From NCBI GenBank assembly GCA_030844895.1, contig CM061232.1, forward strand, positions 85,315,769-85,379,768: 64,000 nt of DNA. The letters run 5' to 3'. This stretch comes from Ambrosia x helenae. Its lineage: Eukaryota > Streptophyta > Magnoliopsida > Asterales > Asteraceae. Under the pieces are notes generated by a model. It was not told the DNA's origin. It did no database searches and worked only from the letters and a program-made list of their open reading frames with translations. Made by a program: the position numbers and the translations under genes. Positions 56,810 through 64,000 of the stretch are shown piece after piece (position 1 is the first letter of the stretch; every line of letters begins with the position of its first letter).

Positions 56810-59696
56810 ACTTTTCTTTTCTTTAAAAAAAAAAAGAAATGAGAATTTCCTTATGTAATGTTTTCAAGAAATTGTTCGGATGTGAAATTTTCTTTTATGA
56901 ATTATGAAATACCATCGTTATCTTAGTTTACAATCATAATTTATCGGTAAAATTCAAACATCGCAAAACCCTTTTCTCCTCGCGCCTAATCTTTTTCCAA
57001 GTTTGTGAGAAAAATCAAATAACCTACTTCATTATAATCCAAAAACCATTTCTCTTGAAATCATATCACGAATCAAAAATATTCATCAACGCCAAACTAA
57101 AATTGTCAATAAACTATTTTCCTCGCTTAATAAAATGGATTTTTCATAAATCAAACGTCCATTTTCGGTAATACTTTTACACTAAATTTTCCCCACTTCA
57201 ATTAAATCTGTTTTTCTTTAACATCCAACGAACTAAATTCTTCTGCCATCAAACTTGACCCTTAGTCTTGAAAAGCTAAAATTGCTCGCGTACCCATAAA
57301 ACTCAATAAACTCAAACTTTATGTTGCCCTCAGTCAAAACATTTTACGCATGAACATTTTCATTAGAAATCCAATTGTCCATGTTTTTGTTTGATTTTAT
57401 ACATCTAGACGTAACTACATATGCATAAGTCTACACCGTTATGTCATGAAACCATATATCCACGCAAAAAAAAAAAAAAAAAAAACGCGTGCGGTTAACA
57501 GCATAAAAAAAAAACCTTACTTAATGCCTTTTCACATTATGTGTTTGCATGTCACGTTGCTTGCTATGTTTACAACAATCAAAATTGTTTAATGCCTTAG
57601 TTTAATACCCTTTTCTTTGTGTATAAGTATTTTGTGTCCACTAGCGACCCACACATAACTAAGACAAATTATGTGGACCATACGACAATTAGACTAATTA
57701 CGGGTGCACACGTAATTACAAAATTGGGCGTATGGAAAACATAACAAGTCCCAGTGTGTGTAACCTATCATGACATGAATAACAACACGGATGAGGTATG
57801 ATAACGGCATGGTGGATACGCCGCTGGTACATCCTATACATAAATGTCCTGTCATACTACCAAAAGTAGAGTTATTCGTGCCGTGAGAAGTTTTGGGTGT
57901 CGAGTTAAAATTTTGACCAACATTTACATTATTTATCTTTTACGATACCATTAATGTTATAGTTTGCTAGTCTAAATAAGCTTGCATTATTTATCTTTTA
58001 TGCATATTATAACCTTGCCTTGAACCACACTTTCTACTATACAACATTACCCTTTGCTATGAATAAACTATACTTACAATCTCCGTCAAACTTCGTTTCT
58101 TCCCTCGTGCCTTTCTTTGCGTAATCAGCAATCCTCCGATTATCAAGAATCTCGTTCTAAGTGCCGTAAACTCTGGCCTTAACCTCTAAAAGCATTTATA
58201 CATGTAAAACAAGATTTGTCCCTCACTTTCTTATATTTTCTTGACTAATTATATACTGGATTTCAAAACTAAATAAATACTATTTATATCGCCAAAAAGC
58301 CGTTTTCAAATGGTCCAATTTCTTATTTATTTAATCACTTCTAAAAGTTTTCTTTTTCTAATAAAATTTTCGACGTTGTGCAAACCAAATATCTTTTACT
58401 AAAAACTACCCACTCCCACATCTAGTCACTTATTATGCTCACATTTTTACTATTCCCCCCAATTACCCAAAGACACCTTTTTTACAAGCCAACAAATTCT
58501 ACTATTTCATATATGATATACCGTATAACTACTTATTTTCCCAAAATTTTTATATGTTATACAAATATACTTACCTATCTTCAATTTTCACTATTTCATA
58601 CCGTATAAATACTTACTTTCCTAAAATTCTTACTATTTCTTATACACAGTATACTTACCTACTTTCACAATATTTTTTTTACTATTTCATGTATGTTATA
58701 CTGTATCTTCACTTACTTTTCCAAAATTTGCTGCATGAACTCCATATACAAACCTATTTATACATACCCCTTATTTCACTATTTACAAAATACTTATGTC
58801 GGTTAAGTTCTCAAATTTCTACGTACAACCTTGGGTAAAATTTTAAAAGTACTACTTTTATGAGCATAAATATCGCACAAGTGAGTAGATACCGTATTCG
58901 CTTTAAACGTAATAAACTAACAAGCTTTGTTCTCATATCAAACCACTTACCTATTTTTCAAAAGGTTGACTCTTAATTAAATTTCGAGACGAAATTTTCT
59001 AAAGTAGGGGAGACTGTAACATCGCGTAATTTTTGTTACTTTTACATATATTTTAAATTCTATATTTATCAAATTTCAAGTTCGCCTTTATTCGCTTCTT
59101 GTATATTACTTCTACCAATTCTTGACGAGCCGTCAATATAATTTATCATAATCAATTTAGAAACTCATTCAGTTAAGATATTAATATATATTTATTTTTT
59201 AAATAAAACATATATAGTTTTAATAATAAGTACTCTACGATTTAAAAAAAATAAAGAAAAAGCTCAATACGAAAGTTTGACTTTAGCCTCTCTACAACAT
59301 CAATATTGATGTTGTTATTCGTTGATTATTATTATTTTTTTTCTTCCTTCGACAACAGCTTACAACCATCACCATTATATAATATAATTATATCAAACTA
59401 ATATGATAGATTTTTAAACGAGAAGATTATATTAATGAAATCAATAACTTGGTTCATATCGTAATATATTTGGCAAAGGAAATGATGCATGTCAACTCAG
59501 TAATACATTATTTTAGCATTCTAAAATTTTCAAGTATATGACAATCAATCAAACTTAACCCCCACCTATCTCTTTCTAACCACTCTATTAACTCCATTTA
59601 ATACCCAACCAACTTACCCCATCTATAAATACCCCCTCTCTCACTCATTAATCCTTTGTTCATCCTAAATCACTCTCAAATCTCTCTAATCTTCAA

Positions 59697-60870
59697 CGGT
59701 GCGGGTCGAAACGGTGCGGGTCGCTAGCGGGCCCGGCCGGGTCGCTACGGGACAGGTCAGGTCGAAACGGTCTGGGTCGTTACCGGACCCGTTCGGGTCG
59801 AAACGGTCCGGGTCGCTACCGGACCCAGCCGGGTCGAAACGGTCCAAGTCGCTACGAGACGGGTCAGGTTGAAACGGTCTGGGTCGTTACCGGCCCCGGC
59901 CGGATCGAAACGGTTTGGGTTGCTACCGGGCCCCGCCGGGTCGAAATGGTCCGGGTCGTTACGGGACGGGTTTAGGTTGAAACGGTCTAGGTTGTTACCG
60001 CGCCCCGGTCGGGTCGAAACGCTTCGGATCGCTAACGGGTCCGGCCGGGTCGAAACGGTCCAGGTCGCTACGGGACGGGTCATGTTGAAACGGTCTGGGT
60101 CGTTAGCGGGCCCCGTCGGGTCGAAACGGACCGGGTCGCTAGGGGACGGGTTAGGTTGAAACGGTCTGGGTCATTACCGCGCCCGGTCGGGTCGAAATGG
60201 TCCGGTCACTACTGGGCCCGGCCGGGTCGAAACAGTCCGGTTCGCTACGGGACGGGTCAGGTTGAAACGGTCTTGGTCGTTACCGGGGCCCGGTTGGGTC
60301 AAAACGGTCTGGGTCGCTACCAAGCCCGGCCGGGTCGAAACGTTTCCAGTCACTAATAGTCCCGATCGGCTCGAAACGGCACGCGCCCTTACTGGGCCTG
60401 TTCTTGACGAAAGTCCCGGTCGTTAAAGGGCCATTAAGGTCAAAACGGTCTCGGTTGTTGACGAGCCCGATCGGGTCGAAACGGCCCGGGTCGTTAACGG
60501 GCCGGGGGTCGAAACGGTCTAGGTCATTAACGGTCCGGTCGTGTCGAAACGGTCCGAGTCGCTAACGGGCCCTAGTCGGGTCGAAATGGTTCAGGCCCGC
60601 TCTAGGTCGCTAACGGGCCTAGTCGTTGACAAGCCCGATCGGGTCGAAACAGTCTGGATCGCTAACGTGCCCGGTCGTGTCGAAACGGTTCCGTTCGCTA
60701 ACGGACCCAGCCGTGTTGAAACGGTCATGGTCGCTAATGGGTCCGGTCAGGTCGAAACAGTTCGGGTCGCTACCGGGTCCGGTCAGGTCGAAACAGTTAG
60801 GGTCGTTACCGGGCCCGGCCAGGTCGTAATGGTCCGGGTTGTTTACCAGCCCGATAGGGTCGAACCGGTC
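59697..60870 (+). repeat. 36-bp GC-rich minisatellite, right array (about 32 units)
   Basis: The unit is GGGTCGAAACGGTCCGGGTC plus GCTACCGGGCCCGGCC, with several sequence variants. It is very CpG-rich in an AT-rich setting. Since 36 is a multiple of three, several frames stay open and yield 12-residue repeats such as GSKRSGSLPGPV. These have no start context or conservation to suggest a protein. Confidence 0.94.
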
Positions 60871-61370
60871 CGGTTCGAAATGAAATATTTCGGATCCCTT
60901 AAAATTTATTTTTAAGTTTATTTTAATTTTAAATTTGTTTTTTTTTTTACTTTTTTTATTTTGTTTTACTTTTTTTACTTTTTAATTTTTTATTGTTATT
61001 TTAATTTTTTTTTAATTTAGTCTATTTTGATGTGAACCTATCTTAATTCAAACCATCCAGACCAAAACCCAAACCCATCCTGACCTAACCCATCCTAACC
61101 TATTTTGTTTTTAATAGATTTCCTTAATAGTAAATAGCATATCTTCTTTTGAGGTTTTGTATTAATCTTGTCAACAAATTGATTTAGTGCTATATAAGGT
61201 TGAGAACTACTGTAGTGTATAATATCTGAGAACTACTGTAGTGTATAATATCTGAGAACAGTAAGAAACCTATTATATTCGCACTGTAAGTTAAATCATT
61301 AATACTATGCAAGTCCAAACAATGTTTTCAATGGAGATACTATTTATTTTATTACAATATGATTTTGCCT
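59697..61370 (-). repeat. Right arm of large inverted duplication
   Basis: About 1.17 kb of 36-bp array, the linker with GAAATGAAATATTTCGG, an AT-rich stretch, the CCCAACC-rich stretch and repeat R occur in mirror order to the left arm. Compared with the left arm it keeps about 23 extra array units. Confidence 0.9.
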
Positions 61371-61444
61371 GTATCACTAAATGCATCTAATTTGAGAAAC
61401 AAATAATAGTTGGGAATTAAGTGTACAAGTATAATATACTGCAA

Positions 61445-62009
61445 AGACTTATGCAAAATATTTTATATTTTATAAAAGAAAAATTGAAAAATAAGAAATA
61501 GTAAGGAAAATGTTATATTTTTAACACGGTCCTTTCGTTAGTTTTTTTCTATGGGCAAAAAACTTTATTTTCATTCCACCCAACATATATACAAGGTTGT
61601 GACTTATGACATCTGTCACCCTCGTCGTTTAGTAGGTTGTAAATTGTAGTCCTTCATGTTTTCAAATGTTTCTATTCTAATCCATTGTAAGTTTTGTCGT
61701 TTGCAAATTGAATAAAATATCGAACTTAGTGTTTATTTTGAAATGGATTTATAAAAATTTAAAATTTTAAAGTTCATTAGACTTTTTTTTTGTAACAATT
61801 AAACGTTTAAAGTTTATTGCAAATTTTGGGAAATATCAAAATGTATAAGTTTGTTTTATTACAAGTTTAAAAAAACATTTAAATGAAACCTTTAATGATG
61901 GTTTTCAGTTTTTAGTTTCACAATCCTTGCATCTCCATTATTCCTTGACTGTTACAATAATTAATTACACAAATTAGGATGATTAAACCATCAATTAAGA
62001 CCTATGGTT
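61445..62009. other. Unassigned AT-rich sequence
   Basis: No gene or element boundary is seen before the LTR at 62010. Confidence 0.5.
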
Positions 62010-64000
62010 TGTAACCGCCGAGCCTTGTAACCAAATCATTTATAAGCTTCGTTCTAATAGCGTATTATATAAACCATAGGTCCCGTACGTTTTCTGCCCC
62101 TCCACACATCATAAACCCTCACAACAATTGTTCTAATCATGTGCTGAAGGGCTCCAATTTGTGAAGCTATGGTGCGGCAATTCCTACTCATTTTCAGTGC
62201 ATAATCGTTCGTTGTAAGGTTACTTTCTTTATGCCATTTTGTTCTATTATCCTTCCTTTACAAAAGCCCCATAATATCATTGATGATTGTTGTTGATATT
62301 GTGTTATTATTTTTAAGGTTAGGGTTAGGGTTTATGGAGTGTTTTGGGGAAGAAAAAGATGATAGGTTTTGAACATTTTAAATAAATTTTCAATCAAAAG
62401 AATTCAACATAAATGGTGTTGGTGTAGTGGTTAATGTTCCGTGATGTTACCAAGGGGAACCCGGGTTCGAACCAGGAAACCCCATTCCCATTTTCGTTTT
62501 CTTTTATTTATTTATTAATTAATTTATTTACTCATTTTAGAATATTATGAAAATCCTAAATCTTTAAATATTCATAATAAAATCATTTTAGATCAAAAAA
62601 TTATAAAAATTTAGGTGTAGCTTCTTGACACCTCATAGAAAATTACCACACTTTTATTTTCTGGAAAATGTCTTATTTTATATTTTTATTGAATTTTATA
62701 TTTTTAATCATATTTAATGATTAAAAATTCATTTTTTATGATTTTAATCTCAAACTTTTTTGGGAAATTATTTCTAATCATCATGAACTGAAATAAAAAT
62801 ATTTGGTTCAAAAAACATTTATTTTCATTAATTTTTCTATTTTTAATCATTTAAACATGATTTAATCTCATTAAATCAGTTCTAAATATAAATAAGTTTA
62901 AAAAATTATGGGAAAAGTATTTTCATTAATTTACATCAGAAAGTATTCATTTTATATAAAAATAATATTTTTGGATCATGTCTTGTATTTTTAATTTTAT
63001 TTATGTTTAATTAGATATAATTGAACGTTTATTTATTTATACTATGTCAACATCTATTTTATAAATATTTTTTTATAAAATAGAAATATTTCTTATGTTG
63101 GATCATTATGTAACTCATAATTATTTATTTAAACATTTATGAGTATTGTATTTATTTACAATAACTTAGTGGAAGTAATTAACTAAGTTACTTTGTTTTA
63201 ATTATTCAAAACATATTTTTATCTAAATATTCAATTGGTAACAAAATATTACCTAAACCATATTTACAAACTTTGGTATATTATACAACATTTATATTAA
63301 TTCGTCTTATCATAAAAACTCTAATTCCCCAAATCGACTTAGCAAACCCTAATGCCTTAGACCCTAGTTACCTTAGACTTTTTAGACACTTCCTTATTAG
63401 TATTCTTACACATCATAGGTTGAATTTTTCGGAATTCCCATTACTTAGCTCATGACCGCTTAAGTTGGATTTCGATCGCTTTCGCAAACTGTTAGTATAT
63501 CTTTCCCCTTTTTATTGTTTTGCTATTTTGGGGTGACTCATGTACCTACTATCAAGTTTCTATTTCCTTTTACTAAAATATCAATTCTTATGTGTGTTTG
63601 CTTATGTCATTTCGTGTATCTATGACTTGTCAAATCATTAACCGTTGCGGCCTGGCATTTCAATGAATAGTACTATGGTATATACCCTTGTGACTTTGTT
63701 GAGAGTCCTTGTCATTTCTATGTATTGCATTACTACTAGCGCATACTATATATATTTCCTTTCTTTTCATATGGTTGATTTGACCCGGATACCACTTATT
63801 ACATTTTGCAAAATAACACATGAATTGCTAAATTTTCTTTACTATATGTATCAAACGGGTATGCTCATCAATACATTTTTGTATTGACCAAATTATTTTC
63901 GTACATATTTCAGGTTGTTATGAGATCACTTCTAAGCTTTTGGACTTAGACTTAGATTGAGATTTACTGTATTAGATTGCTAGTTTTAATTGTTGTATTT
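62010..64000 (+). mobile_element. Ty3-type LTR, copy B (uninterrupted), runs off window
   Basis: It begins TGTAACCGCCGAG and follows LTR copy A throughout: telobox tract (62317-62334), tRNA-like segment, TTTAAATATTCATAA, then AATCGACTTAGCAAACCCTA and the CCGTTGCGGCCT region. It has no insertion at the site of the Helitron block (around 62535). No polypurine tract precedes it, so it is probably a 5' LTR whose element lies beyond the window. Confidence 0.88.
62413..62480 (+). promoter_or_regulatory. tRNA-like segment with A and B boxes in LTR copy B
   Basis: A box TGGTGTAGTGG (62420-62430), identical to copy A, and B box GGGTTCGAACC (62463-62473), 32 bases apart. The stretch between the boxes has diverged from copy A more than the boxes themselves. 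Confidence 0.62.

Larger units (their letters stand above)
53315..59696 (+). mobile_element. Ty3-type LTR element with truncated 3' LTR
   Basis: The 5' LTR (53315-55092), primer site, a leader with AGGAGTGATATC repeats, gag remains, a polypurine tract (59001-59014) and the first 682 bp of the 3' LTR (59015-59696) are present in order. The LTRs are over 95 percent alike by eye where both exist. Pol is missing, so the element was non-autonomous. The 3' LTR stops where the right minisatellite array begins. Confidence 0.9.

Noticed and set aside
60541..60915. 124-codon frame and its overlaps with 12-residue repeats
   Set aside because: The 36-bp minisatellite keeps several frames open on both strands because 36 is divisible by three. 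There is no start context or conserved protein.

Overview
The window is AT-rich nuclear DNA from a flowering plant. The evidence is plant-type retrotransposon primer sites, Helitron termini, a tRNA-headed SINE, B3 and RPA1-like coding remnants, and introns with GT-AG ends. The transposon mix would suit a composite (Asteraceae) genome, but that is a guess. I find no intact protein-coding gene. Almost everything assignable is a transposable element, an element fragment or a decayed gene.

Layout. 1-6124: dispersed repeats, a 1.3-kb Mutator-like (MULE) element with perfect 10-bp target duplications, a duplicated first exon of an LRAT-domain gene, a truncated TIR element, and an Athila-like LTR remnant with a tRNA-Asp primer site and a short broken gag. 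6125-38940: one Ty3-type LTR split by a 30.8-kb block (6641-37428). I read this block as three Helitrons: a small outer one (H3), and inside it, head to tail, a large one (H1, 6720-34298) and a small one (H2, 34299-36235). H1 carries an RPA1-like pseudogene (7121-9772) and a three-B3-domain REM-like pseudogene (26344-30589). It is interrupted by a truncated copia element, a 12.6-kb non-coding LTR element (LARD-like) on the minus strand and a 2.8-kb solo LTR. The same LTR family is seen again without the block at 62010-64000, which serves as an empty-site comparison.

38941-50760: primer site and leader of the split LTR element, a GGT-rich TIR element, a small MULE-like element, two tRNA-derived SINEs in opposite orientation with clear target duplications, a LINE 3' end, an orphan Helitron 3' end and a SANT/MYB-like fragment. 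50760-51850: a decayed LRAT (NC-domain) gene on the minus strand that keeps its NCEDF motif. 52448-61370: a long inverted duplication whose arms carry a GC-rich 36-bp minisatellite and which encloses a Ty3-type LTR element with a truncated 3' LTR. 62010-64000: the second copy of the split LTR family, running off the window.

The most distinctive points are: (i) the nested Helitron stack with a reconstructable order of insertion; (ii) one Helitron carrying two DNA-binding gene families, RPA1-like and tandem B3; (iii) LTRs containing repeated palindromes whose arms vary in a compensatory way; (iv) tRNA-like A/B boxes kept in both copies of a Ty3 LTR; and (v) the foldback-like minisatellite palindrome.
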